From: Epithemia pelagica
Lineage: Eukaryota > Bacillariophyta > Bacillariophyceae > Surirellales > Surirellaceae
Length of the DNA: 64,000 nt
NCBI GenBank assembly: GCA_946965045.2
Contig: OX337231.1
Span: 1,364,001 to 1,428,000 of the forward strand
Reading direction: 5' to 3'
Below the pieces are notes generated by a model. The model ran no database searches. It had not been told where the DNA came from and was given only the letters and a program-made list of their open reading frames with translations. Made by a program: the position numbers and the translations under genes. The first letter of the stretch is position 1; each line of letters starts with the position of its first letter. Positions 30,959 to 41,638 of the stretch are shown here, piece after piece.

Positions 30959-31398
30959 CGGAATCGGAGCGTGTTGTGGACAAGGAACACGGAAGTAGAA
31001 TGGAGCACGGTGCGTGTCAAGACGACGCGCGCGAAATGTCCAATCAACTACACACCTTAGAGATCACCCTGAAAGATGTAATAGTAACGATAAAGTCACG
31101 ATTTACCGTGAACGCTAAGAATTCGACGATCCGCTCGTCGACCAGTGATTTACAAGCGACCCCTACGCGATACAACAGTGACCCGCCAAAGATCGAGACA
31201 CCAAAGATTCCCCGAATTCTTGCAAAGCGAACAATCGAACGGAATACAATAGGGCCATGGCCATTCCCTTTTTTTAGAGCGCATTTTTGTTCATTCTCTC
31301 CAGCAAAGCTCCAACGCGAACTTATAGTCTCCTGCGGTTTCTTCTTCTCCAACCATTACACTCAGAAACGAACAGTACACACCCAACAAAGACAAAGC
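30959..31398. promoter_or_regulatory. Divergent upstream region of RING gene and DGAT2
   Basis: These 440 bases lie between two genes that start outward. The DGAT2 frame runs open through it without resembling coding sequence. I see no clear named motif. Confidence 0.4.
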
Positions 31399-32628
31399 AT
31401 GTCTTCCCACAAAACACCACCGCCCAACGACAGTTCCTGGTCCAAAGACAACAACAACAACAAGGAGGAAAGCAAGCCCATGCCACAGTCAAAAGAGGAT
31501 GATACTACGAAACGGATCAAGCAAGACCCACCACCCGCTGCGGCGACGGTGCAATGGAATCGAAGTCCGACCTTGATTCCAGCCGTCTCCTCCCGCTTTC
31601 CCACACCCTTGTCCCCCCGTCATGAATTCTTCGGGTGGCTGTTGGCCTTGCTCAGTCCTTCCTTGTTTTACCTGGGACCCTTTTTGATCTTGTCGCCACC
31701 TCTCTTGTACTTTGTCTCGCCCCGGGCGTGCTTTACTATCCTCCTGCTGGACTGTCTCTTGTTGGTCTATCCTCATACACCCTGGCCGGCCTTTCGAAGC
31801 AGCTATCAATTGTGGTACCAACGGTACAATTTGCATCACAATCTTTTACTCGAGTCTTCCACCAAGAACAGCACTGGGGACAAGGACGACGACCAATCGT
31901 CTCGCTGTCCGACGGCCCGTATGAACCATTCCATTGAAAACGACATGTTGGCCATTCATGCCATGCATCCTCATGGTGTCATTCCCATTCAAACATTTTT
32001 ATGGATGACCTTTTGCGATCAATATTTACCCAATTTGTATGGTTTTGGTGCCACCACCGACATGGCCATGCGAACACCCTTGTTGCGACAAATCATGCTG
32101 TGGGGGAGTTCCGGACCCGCCACCAAGACCATTGTTCAATCCAAATTGGAAGCCGGTCACAACCTCTATGTCTTGCCGGGTGGTGTGGCCGAAATCTTTT
32201 TGGCTCAACCAAAAACTCATCGGATCAAGGCCCTTCGACGAGGACTCATGAAATTGGCCCTCCAAACTGGTGCGGCGCTCGTCCCCATTTATGTCTTTGG
32301 AGGCAATGACTTTTTCTCGCAATGGCCCTTGACGACCGAACACTTTTCGCGATCGGCCCGTGCCGGCATTACCTTGTTTTGGGGCCAATGGTTCTCTCCC
32401 CTCCCGCATGCCGTTCCCCAATGTACCATGGTCTTGGGGGATCCCATTTTTCCAACGTCACCGGGACAAGAAACGGCTGGAACACGCCGAACCTGCCGCA
32501 AAATTCCACATCCCACCGAGCAAGAGATTCAAGACTTGTTGCAGCGGTATACCACAGCCCTCCAACGTCTCTTTGATCAATACAAGGCACAGGCTGGATA
32601 TCCCAATGCACAATTGGAAATTCGATAA
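31399..32628 (+). CDS. DGAT2: Diacylglycerol O-acyltransferase type 2 (DGAT2)
   Basis: The product is 409 residues, acting in the ER membrane to make triacylglycerol from diacylglycerol and acyl-CoA. Family landmarks are present in order: a hydrophobic hairpin at about 80-120 (LLALLSPSLFYLGPFLIL, then FTILLLDCLLLVY); HPHG at about 191-194, the likely active-site motif; GSSGPATKTI; LPGGVAEIFL at about 259-268; and RRGLMKLALQTGAALVPIYVFGGND at about 282-306 (RRGLMKLAL and LVPIYVFG are the key parts). The chosen ATG (MSSHKTPPP) precedes a 60-residue hydrophilic Lys/Pro/Gln-rich tail and then the hairpin. A longer open frame upstream is chance overlap with the RING gene on the other strand. Diatoms carry several DGAT2 isoforms; which one this is cannot be told here. 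Confidence 0.9.
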   Translation: MSSHKTPPPNDSSWSKDNNNNKEESKPMPQSKEDDTTKRIKQDPPPAAATVQWNRSPTLIPAVSSRFPTPLSPRHEFFGWLLALLSPSLFYLGPFLILSPPLLYFVSPRACFTILLLDCLLLVYPHTPWPAFRSSYQLWYQRYNLHHNLLLESSTKNSTGDKDDDQSSRCPTARMNHSIENDMLAIHAMHPHGVIPIQTFLWMTFCDQYLPNLYGFGATTDMAMRTPLLRQIMLWGSSGPATKTIVQSKLEAGHNLYVLPGGVAEIFLAQPKTHRIKALRRGLMKLALQTGAALVPIYVFGGNDFFSQWPLTTEHFSRSARAGITLFWGQWFSPLPHAVPQCTMVLGDPIFPTSPGQETAGTRRTCRKIPHPTEQEIQDLLQRYTTALQRLFDQYKAQAGYPNAQLEIR

Positions 32629-32956
32629 ACATGAAAACAATCATGGTTGTTCCCTCGCATCGGATGATACTCTTTCTGCTGGCTGGACACTGGTCTAGGT
32701 AGTACCAAATCAATCCGTAAATCATGCTATTGGGATGCACAGTTTGCATTCGCACGTTGCACATACATGAGTATTACTGGTCCGATGCAAGTCACGTTCG
32801 TACAACGTTCCACTGATCCGTTTGTAGTGCCCATGTAAGGAGCCGATCCGATTCATGATTTTCGTGTTCGTGTAGTTCTTGTTCTAGTGGGTTGTCGTGC
32901 TTTGCTACTACTTCTTCTTGGCGTTTTCAGCATACGATGTCGGCGTAGTTCTTGTT
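32629..32956. other. Convergent intergenic region, DGAT2 to PIG-S
   Basis: 328 bases between the two gene ends. No feature is seen beyond the shared 3' flanks. Confidence 0.4.
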
Positions 32957-35236
32957 CTACTGGGTCGTCGCGCTCTGTTTCTGTTTCGTTTTCTTGGCGT
33001 TGCGTTTTTTCCAATACCGCGACAATTCCTTGCCCACGCCCAAGAGGGCAGGCAAAACGAGTGGGATCAAGAGTGGTGCCAACAAGGCAGCGTATTGCTC
33101 CCATCCGAAATCCAATACCAATTGGGTCAAAACGACAGGGTTCGTCTGGGGCGGTGGCAGGTCCTTGTCGTGATGGTTGTCCTCCTCATCATCATCATCA
33201 TGTCCCAGTAAGATTTGAGCGGCCAAAGCATAATCGTGCTGCAGACGCAGCGCTTGTTCGGCCTGAAAGAGACGCCTCTGTGCTCGTTCGACAGGCCACG
33301 ACAAGGCTTGAGGAAGGGGAGGCTGCCATCCCGTCCATTCTTGAAACACCTTCCATACAGACGTCAATGCCGACGACAAGTCATCCGTTTGCTGCTCCTG
33401 TACTGTTTCTTCTTGTTCTTGCTGCTGCTTCTCCAAGGCCTTGTATCGTTGCAAGGCTTGATCGGCCTCCTCCACGGCATGACGGTGCAATTCCGACAAG
33501 GCACGACGCCAAAACAAATTGTAAAACCACGAAGGCGGGTGATTAGGAGTAGAATGCATCCAATCCTCGGTCGATTCAAAAGAAGGATACTGCATCCATT
33601 CCACGTTCATTACGAACGATGAGTCCTGTTCGTTCTCGTCGTCGTCCAGCAATTCTCCCGGAAATTGCGACAATCCGAGGCATCGTCGCGTGACCCAGGA
33701 AGAAATGCGACGCACAACATCTTGAGCAATGCCATCCTGTACCTGTGGCGGCAAAACGATAAAGAGCGAGTCATCCGATAGCAATACTGTCGCAGATGTG
33801 GCGTAGGAGTCGTTGTTGGACTCGTTTTCATCCGGCTCTTTCTTGTCCTTGTCATTACCGTTTCGTTCGTTGATCCCATTATCGCCGTTGACGTTTTTCT
33901 TGTCATTGTTCTCATCTGTTGCCTCGCTGTCCTCCACGAGGATGCGGTCCTCCTTCTCCCCTGTCACAGTTGGGGATACCGTAGCGTCCTCCTTCAACGA
34001 TTCATCCATGGCATCCTCTTGGTCATTGTCCACCACTTGAAGGGGATGACTTTGATACGAGTCTGGTTGTACCAACAAATACACGGGAATGGTGTTGGTC
34101 GTCGACCCATGGTCCTGCTGTGACAACCACGTTTCAATGGTGGATCGAAACAATCGTGGTTGTGGTTGTTGTGGGGAACGGGTGCTGGTCGAATGGGTGG
34201 TCGTCGTCGTCCAGTGAATGCGCAACGACTCGAGATTCTCCTCATGGTTATTGGTGCCATCCACTTCTCCAGTGACAATGGTCTGAATCTCAAAGGGTGC
34301 CATGACCGGTCCTCTTGGTGATGTTCCGTCCTTGGTGGTGGCTGGTGGTACCGACCAAGGAACCCAACCATTCCACGACAAGAAGGACACGGATTGTTGC
34401 GCCCGCGTCATGGCCGGCCACCAACCATTCCACAAAATGGACCACGACTCTCCTTGTTCGTGTTGCTGCTGGTGTTGGCTGTCCAGTATCAGCCAATGCA
34501 ATTGGACGACTGGGTCCAAACAGGTTGGAATTGACAAGGTTGTTGCGGTTGCATGTCCCTCCTCCTCCTCCTCCTCCTCCATGGGAAACAAGTGACTGTG
34601 CACAACTTGTTGTTGGAGGTGTTTGTGTCGTCCCGACAATGACGATGACGATGCGGGGACGAGAAGAAACAAGGTTCCCGTGGTTGCATCTTGAATCAGT
34701 TTCGGGCCGCTCTTGGACCAAACAGGAGGAGGACAGGGAACCAGGTAGAGATCCGCATCGGCGGCGGTGTAGTCATTCACGTACTCCATACCTTGGTCGA
34801 GTGCCACGCGTTCTTCTTCTTCGTCTTGCGGCTCCTGATGATAATCATGGCACAGGAATTCCCAAGCCTTGGGATCAGCCAACGAGCGTTCTTCTTGGAC
34901 CAGGATCATGGATTGTTTGGATGCAAAAAACGCCTTCCAATCCGGGTCACTGGTGGGTGGGACCGACACGACGAGGCGTGGCAAATGGTCCGTTTCAAAC
35001 TCGGTTTGAATGATCCGGGGATTCCACTCTTGAGGATGATGGATCCTTCCAGACTGGTTCAACGGTTCTTGTGGTTGTTGTTGTTGTTGGTCGCGCCACA
35101 AGGAAACCCAGTGCCGGACCAAATCGCCACCGCCACTGCCACCACCGCCAAACAAGCCCATCCACAGGGCGACTCCCACCAAGGCCACCACTTGAATGGC
35201 ATGAACGAGAGCCATGCAAAGACGTGTCCCTGCCAT
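32957..35236 (-). CDS. PIGS: GPI transamidase subunit PIG-S
   Basis: From the chosen ATG (MAGTRLCMAL) the product is 759 residues, longer than the roughly 550 of animal PIG-S because of Gln-, Glu- and Asn-rich insertions (an acidic run near 34557-34580 and an acidic Asn/Asp region at about residues 400-475). It has the family topology: a membrane span near the N-terminus (about 8-30), a long lumenal part with PVYLLVQP and DGIAQDVVRRISSWV, and a second span near the C-terminus (YAALLAPLLIPLVLPALL) followed by a basic tail KKRNAKKTKQK. PIG-S is part of the ER complex that attaches GPI anchors to proteins. The frame is open upstream to 35521, but that stretch is not conserved in character. It faces the metallopeptidase gene across a divergent spacer. 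Confidence 0.78.
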   Translation of the reverse strand: MAGTRLCMALVHAIQVVALVGVALWMGLFGGGGSGGGDLVRHWVSLWRDQQQQQPQEPLNQSGRIHHPQEWNPRIIQTEFETDHLPRLVVSVPPTSDPDWKAFFASKQSMILVQEERSLADPKAWEFLCHDYHQEPQDEEEERVALDQGMEYVNDYTAADADLYLVPCPPPVWSKSGPKLIQDATTGTLFLLVPASSSSLSGRHKHLQQQVVHSHLFPMEEEEEEEGHATATTLSIPTCLDPVVQLHWLILDSQHQQQHEQGESWSILWNGWWPAMTRAQQSVSFLSWNGWVPWSVPPATTKDGTSPRGPVMAPFEIQTIVTGEVDGTNNHEENLESLRIHWTTTTTHSTSTRSPQQPQPRLFRSTIETWLSQQDHGSTTNTIPVYLLVQPDSYQSHPLQVVDNDQEDAMDESLKEDATVSPTVTGEKEDRILVEDSEATDENNDKKNVNGDNGINERNGNDKDKKEPDENESNNDSYATSATVLLSDDSLFIVLPPQVQDGIAQDVVRRISSWVTRRCLGLSQFPGELLDDDENEQDSSFVMNVEWMQYPSFESTEDWMHSTPNHPPSWFYNLFWRRALSELHRHAVEEADQALQRYKALEKQQQEQEETVQEQQTDDLSSALTSVWKVFQEWTGWQPPLPQALSWPVERAQRRLFQAEQALRLQHDYALAAQILLGHDDDDEEDNHHDKDLPPPQTNPVVLTQLVLDFGWEQYAALLAPLLIPLVLPALLGVGKELSRYWKKRNAKKTKQKQSATTQ

Positions 35237-35754
35237 GATCCACAAAACGTACGTTGGAATGTATGTTTCGACTACCGAGGAATGAGAAGAAGGAAGCCAC
35301 AACAACAACAAGTCTCGTTCGTTGTCGGCAACCAAACCACGACGCAATGATGAGATACGACGAACCGGTGATGGCACGGAGATTTTCTGCGATCCTAATT
35401 GGGGGCAGGTTCCTTTCACCCCGCTTTCAAAACCCCAAGTTACTGAGCCAATGACAGACGTGTCGACCATAAACCCCCAAATCGAACAACGGCCACACGA
35501 GAGATGACCATGATGATCCAAGCCAGCAATTCTTGTGCGCTACAACTACTACTACTACTACAAGGTCCAGAAGAGAAGTGAATTACTTTTGTAGAGAACA
35601 GATAACAAGGACGCCAAGGCTACCAGACATTTGGACGCGCTCCGTATTTTCATAGTGCTCAAAGGAGAACGACCGGGGCAGCATTTACCACCACCACCAC
35701 CACCACCACCACCACCACAAGACGCCCAACGGACACTTTTGGGTGTGAGAGGCA

Positions 35755-35785
<31 letters not shown>

Positions 35786-35868
35786 ACCCGAGACTGAGAG
35801 TCTTCGTTTCATCGCTGTGAGTAACTCGAGTTTGGAGCCGAGTCTCACAACACGGCATTGTCATCATC
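35237..35868. promoter_or_regulatory. Divergent spacer with microsatellites, PIG-S / metallopeptidase
   Basis: About 630 bases between two outward-facing starts. It contains an (ACC)n run at 35687-35718 and an (AG)n run at 35765-35784, both probably in the 5' leader of the metallopeptidase gene. Confidence 0.5.
35687..35718 (+). repeat. (ACC)n microsatellite
   Basis: An uninterrupted ACC triplet run of about ten units in a non-coding leader, followed 46 bases later by the AG run at 35765-35784. Confidence 0.9.
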
Positions 35869-37719
35869 ATGTCCATGGCAGCCAAAAAACAGGAACCAGC
35901 CCAATGGGAGGAGGGCACTGTGGAAGAACAAGACACGGACTCGTCCTCGACCACTCCCTTGTTGTTGTGGTCCCCACATTCACAGCTGGACGACGTCCGA
36001 AACAGCAATATGCCACCACAAACCCATACAGACAAGGAGGCCGTCACAACACAGTCGTGGGAACCCTCTCATCAGCTGCCTGCAACAACCACCACCACAC
36101 AAAGAAGCTTGCCAGACCAAGAGGAGGAGTTGCCAGAAGCGGCTCCCGGGACAATCACTGCCACATGGAATACCACGACTACTGCGACTTCTTGTGCAAC
36201 GACCAGGCCCCCCAAACAACCATCCTCACAACCACCCCCAACGGTCTATCGGCACAATGTCATTTTGCCCATGAATCATTCGTATTCCTTCCACGAATTA
36301 ATCGACAATCGAACCTTGACGTATGTTTCCATTCGCTTGCGTCGTTCCAAGGTATCGGTCCAAGTTCGACCTGCAGTCTTGGCTCGTTGTCCGGCCGTCT
36401 TGTTGGAACTGGATCAAGATTTGCATCAATGTTTGACGACTGTCTTACCACCCTCGGTCCAGGGCCTAGTACAACGCACCGTGGTGTGGATTCATGATAC
36501 CTATGTCTATGGACCTCGACAGGCACCCATTGTCCTGGATCATACCACGGCGCATCATCATCCAGCCTGGCTCCAACGGTACGTCTACAGTGAAATATAT
36601 ATGTTATAATACCATTCCGGACACTGGGAATTCCATTCTCATATATTATATACTCCATGGATTCCTCGTGACCATTGTGCTTTTGCTCTTTTTGGTTTGC
36701 TTTGCCAGCGTGGGAGATTGTGCCGAAAAGGTATTGGGGATTGAAATTTACAATTGTTTTGCCTATCGACGCATGAGAGTACGTTCTTGTGTGTGTTGTG
36801 AGCGCATTCGGTGATATTGTCTTGAGAAAAAAGTTGGGATCCAGTCTCACACAGTGTCCTTGGTATGGTTGGATTCTTTCCTCCACAACAACAACAATAA
36901 TAACAACAATGTACGAAACAGATGCATTGGAATGGATGTGGCTTAATCTTACATGAACTTTGTCATTTAATACATCAACAAGTCTTGCCGCATGGATTGG
37001 ACAATGGCGACGTCAAACGCTGCTACCAAAGAGCACAATCTGCCTTTATGGTGGGAGTACCATCGCAGTATCCGAATTTGTATCAGGAAACCTTGCGACG
37101 AGATTGGGCCGGCAAGAGGGTGGAACGGGATTTGCATTATGGAATGGTGAATGACAAGGAATTTTTTGCCGAGTTGTCGGTCACCTACTTGGCGACTGGC
37201 TATGCCTGGTTGGATCAAGTCCCCTTGCGACGACGACGACGACAAGGGGACCATTCGTCCTTGAATTCAGTTGTGGCTTGTAGTCCACCGTTGATGGAAC
37301 CCACAGTCGTGGCACGTTTGCAACAGGAAACTGTTCCGAACCAACAACAACAATCGTATCCTCCTCCTTGGTATGGATCACCAGCGTTTGGTGTCCACAC
37401 CATGACGACACACCACCACCGTCCCGTACCTCATTGCAACAAATTTTATCCCTTTACACGAGGACAATTGCGACACTACGATCCTCCCATGTACCATGCC
37501 TTTGAGTATATCTGGAAGACAGTGATTGCTCAGTGGCGTGATCCACAAGAACCAACCCACGAAAAGGACAATGACTCGTCGTCGTCATCATCTCGTTGCG
37601 ACCTCTGTTGTTGTGGTTGCTCGTGCCGTTCTCAATCACGACCTCTTGGTCGTCGTCGTGGTGGATGTTGGTGGACTCCACCCTGGAGTCCACTCCACAA
37701 GGTCAATGTCGTTTCTTAA
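35869..37719 (+). CDS. Zincin metallopeptidase-like protein with HExxH, three exons
   Basis: The proposed exons are 35869-36578, 36709-36778 and 36922-37719. Introns are 130 nt (GTACGT at 36579, CAG ending 36708) and 143 nt (GTACGT at 36779, CAG ending 36921). Splicing keeps frame (CG+C gives Arg, then VGDCAEKVLGIEIYN; then RRMR|MHWNGCGLILHEL) and yields 525 residues. The first 110 residues are Ser/Thr/Gln-rich. A folded part includes VLDHTTAHHHPAWLQR. Exon 3 carries HELCHLIHQ, the HExxH zinc site, and about 60 residues later NDKEFFAELSVTYL, where the Glu is a likely third zinc ligand, an arrangement seen in the ATLF-type and related zincins. The last 80 residues are low complexity and Cys/Arg-rich. 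No secretion signal is seen. The substrate is unknown. Confidence 0.72.
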
Positions 37720-38355
37720 TAAAACTGCACACTAAAACCCAAGAAGAACGATTCTGGTCACACACAGGACGACAGGAACTCACCCAATGTATTCAAATGT
37801 CGGAAGACTGAGACAGCAGTGGTTTCACTTTATAATTATACGAAAGAAAATGGACGTTGGTGTTGTTTGGTGGACCCCTCTCTTTCCTTTTCGATTCCGC
37901 CACACAATGTCGTACAGGCGTTTCCCCAATACAAGTAACCACGAACACAAGTTTTGAATGAAATGGACGGTTTTGGGAAGGAATCCAAGTTTTAAAAAGT
38001 AACAAACTATGTGGCCACGCACTCGTCTGTCTCTCGCGATCGGTAGGTCAAAAGGAACTATGTCTTTGGACATTGTCATGTTGATGATTCTGCCCAGCGT
38101 TGTCATCCGCTCATTTTCGCCTAATATTAAAAGCGGTCTTTGATCAACTACTGAGCCCATGGATATCGGTTCTCGGCTCAGTTGTTGTGGAGCCAATGTA
38201 CCACAAATTTTTGTGTGGTCTACATCTTTCTTTCATGATGCTGACGGCAATGAAACTCAAGGTCTAGCTAGTATCACATACTTCATACCAATCGACCAGG
38301 TCCAATTATGGATGTTTCCGATGTGGGTCAGTACTTATCACAGACTAGAGGATGG
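37720..38355. other. Convergent intergenic region
   Basis: About 636 bases between the metallopeptidase and MYND gene ends. An AATAAA overlaps the metallopeptidase stop (37718-37723). A 123-codon minus-strand ORF (37825-38196) has no recognisable feature and is not called. Confidence 0.4.
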
Positions 38356-41339
38356 CTACGCGTTCTTCTTTCGTTGCTTCGACATGAACTTGACCACCGC
38401 TTGCGTCAGAGTCTGTGGTTGTTTCGCTGCCGCTTCGTCACTTTCCTCCTCGTCATCGGTATCCATACTTTCCCACGAGCCATCCTCATCATCGTCGTTG
38501 TCCATGTCTCCGTAAGGTTCAAGACCAGCCCATATCAATAGTTCGTCAACTCCGTCCCGCTTGGAAGGCGGTTGTCGACTCTGAAAGGCAAACTCTTGAA
38601 CGGATCGACAAAAGTCCATATGAACTTGCTTGATTTCACAGTACGGTGGTTCAATACAAATTCGTTTGTGCATCTCCTTATAATCTCTTGTCAAACATGT
38701 CTTGGAGCAATACCGAGGGACTCTGCATGTTTTGCACGTCAATGGAACTTGTATTTTGCGCTTTGATGTCAAAGCGTTGGTGTTCTTCTTCTTGCTGCCA
38801 AACAGCTGGAGGGCACTTTGCTTCATGGCACATTCGTAGTGCCAACAAAAGGAATCGTCTTGAGGCCATGCGTTCCGGGGTAGATAACTGAGTATGATTT
38901 CCAAGACATCCTTGGGCATGGCACCAACACCACCACATCGCTGCAAACATAGAGCCAAGGTGAATGTCGCGGCACGAAACTGCGAGGAAAAGGACTGGTG
39001 ACTGGAGGGCGTCCATGGTTCTCGGTAGGCACAGACCATGGCCAATAAGGAAAAATTAAAATGATACCACACCTCACCCGTCAACAGGGGACGACCGTCC
39101 TACAGAAACAAAATCGACACGAGACCAACGTAAGCACATACACTCTCATCTGCTATCCCATGGGACCCCTGTGGCGAAATGAATAGACCTGACGGGCATT
39201 ACTTACCTCATTCTCTGCCCAATCCAATGGTTTTCGAAATTCCGCTTCTTGGTCTTCACTTTCCTCGTCCGTCGTCTCGCCGTCGTCGTCGTTCTCATCC
39301 TCGATTTCTCCCGGCATGATGTGATTGCAATCGTGATAATACAAGACCGGATCCAAGGGTTGGATTCGAAAGCGACACCAAACGACAAAATCACCATATC
39401 CCAAACCCGCCACACTCATGTAGACGGCATCTCTCAAATACCACATTCGTACCGAATCTCGAATGTGTTGGTCGGGTCGACCCTTGAGAATTGCTTCACA
39501 AGCCACACCAAGTGTCGTGGACCAGTCTATCGGCCTGTCTTTCTCGTCGTCCGTCATGGTTGTTGTGGCTGCCTCCTCCGACTGTGGATCGTATCGAGTT
39601 ATGGCCAAGGGAAAGGAATGGTCTCGTTCCAGTTTTGTGGCTTGTTGAATCCGACGGGCCAAGCGCAGGGGGGACAAGGAAATGGATTCCAATTGTGGAA
39701 ATTTCGGAGCACCAAGATAAAAGGTATACTTGTAATTCATAATGCTTTTATCCACGTCCTGTGACACCAAACTGGCCGTAATGGACCGGACGGCCAAGGA
39801 CGCAATTTGGTACAATCGTTCCGAGGGAGGCAAGACCTGGACCGAAAGATTCCCAATCGCCACCAAGGTAGCTAAACAATTGTGATAGGAATCCACGTAC
39901 TGTGCCAATTTTTCGGGTGGTATTGTTTCTGAATTGTCGACCAGCGCGGCAATGCGGGCCACTTCTAATTCGCCACGCATGCCCAAGGCTCGAATGAGAC
40001 AAAAAAAGAACCGTGTGGGAGAATGACATCCTCCTTCTCGGGGATCCAATTCATTCCGGTCTTCCAACCGATTGGCTCGAAGAGCTCGTTTTAACCGTAA
40101 CTTGGTAAAACTCGTGCTATCATCGGTAGTACTGGTGGAAGAAGAAGCCAGGTCCTCGAGTGGTCCCAATTCTCGGTCATAGGCAAATCGGACCCAGGCC
40201 AGCATGGTTCGTGCATGATCTCGGGTAAGACAGTCTCCGACTCCATAGCACAGGGCGTGCGGCAACAGTTGCAACAAGAGTTGCCACATGTCACAAATGT
40301 GATCGGGATGGTGGTCGTTTTCACAGTTCACGACATCACAAAAGACATAGTCCGACAGGAGAATCACCAAGACGCGTTGCAAGGTGGACACATTTTGCAA
40401 ACTCCCATCAATGGCCAATCGTACCAACAGACCTCCGGCCAACAAATGATCTCGTTGGAGTTCCGCCAGGGCATGTTTCAAGAGCCTTAACCAGAGTTCG
40501 GTGCGTTCGACACTGCCCACTGGAGGGAGGGGTGGAATGTGGTCTAGGGCGGCCAGGGGCGGGTGCGTTTCGTCGTAGACAATGGGTGGGAGATGTGGCT
40601 TGGGAGATGGAAGAGTGCTACTGGACTTGAGCAACTCGGTCAGTTGTTCGACATAGCGATCTGGCATATTACAGGGTCGACTTCCCAAGACGGCCGGATC
40701 GACCAGTCGTCGTTGAAACAAAACGGCCATTATGACTTGAAAATCACAAAGGACAAAACACGGTACATCTGATTCATTGTCACGATCGTCGTCGTCCTGT
40801 TCATGCTGCAACAGCAAACGGGGCCACGTCCGTCCTTCCCATTCGTAATGGTGAGCACCTCCCATGGCTTGATAAATAATCGATTTGGGGTCGACGGAAG
40901 TGGGAGCAATGGGTTGCATGGGACGTCCCGTAAAATCTCGTTCGTACAAGGCGTCGTAGGCATGCAACAAGGGATAACACGAGGCATGGTAGGGAAAGAG
41001 AGAGGGATCATCCAGAGTAGCCGTAGGATTGGCGTAATTGCGGCGAGGAATCTTGGTCGTATTATCCTTTGTGTAAGGAGAATCGATTGTTTGTTCGTAT
41101 TTCAGACTTTCTTCCTTCCATTCACAGTGCAGTTTGTCCCACAAATCTTTAAAATTATGCCGGCGAGTGCCCGATTCTTGGTCTGTTTGTTCTTCGAATT
41201 GGGTGATTTCCTCCATGGTAAGAGGAACATATGTCAGCCTCAAAAAGGATGACGACGACGACGATGGGTCCTCCTGTTTTGCCTCTTTCGGCAAGGGATC
41301 CAAAACGGGGCATGGTGGACAGGTGGATGGACTACTCAT
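38356..41339 (-). CDS. MYND zinc-finger protein, two exons
   Basis: Exon 1 is 41339-39207 and exon 2 is 39099-38356. The 107-nt intron has GTAAGT at 39206 and TAG ending at 39100; splicing keeps frame (DWAENE|DGRPLLTGEVWYHF) and gives 958 residues. The large N-terminal part (about 1-710) is a helical, unrecognised region with landmarks such as FLRLTYVPLTMEEI, YHASCYPLLHAYDALYERDF and CFVLCDFQVIMAVLF. The C-terminal exon carries a MYND-type finger, CWHYEC then CKTCRVPRYCSKTC and HKRIC, a protein-interaction module, followed by an acidic tail. No SET domain is visible, so it is not an obvious SMYD methyltransferase. An N-terminal extension to 41753 is open but low in conserved character. It is divergent from PrimPol with 299 bases between starts. 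Confidence 0.68.
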
Positions 41340-41638
41340 AATAATACTGACAGTGGTCGTTGCCGCCGCGCCCTTGGTGTTTGGTTCGACGGCACCAGTG
41401 GGATTTTGGGAGGAACAATGGATCGATTCTCTGTGAGTGTGAGGAGACGTGTCAGAAAAATGAGGGTGGTGCTGCAGCTGGAGTGTTGGTAGGAGTTTTG
41501 GGTCGATGTCGGCGGTGGTGGGGCATGCGTGCGCTCCGACCAAACCAAACCGCGCGCTTTCCTTAGCTCCCCTCCTCACAAAATAGTCGTTCTCTGATAA
41601 AACACAGCGACGACAAAGAGGAAACAACAACGACAAAA

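Noticed and set aside
29881-31398. Long open frame upstream of DGAT2
   Set aside because: It overlaps the RING gene on the opposite strand and reads as Trp/Arg/Pro-rich shadow sequence; only the part from 31399 matches DGAT2.
32887-33546. 219-codon plus-strand ORF
   Set aside because: It is a shadow of the PIG-S gene on the opposite strand.
33813-34040. Low-complexity frames in the PIG-S region as separate genes
   Set aside because: They arise from Asn/Asp/Glu-rich codon runs of PIG-S read on the opposite strand.
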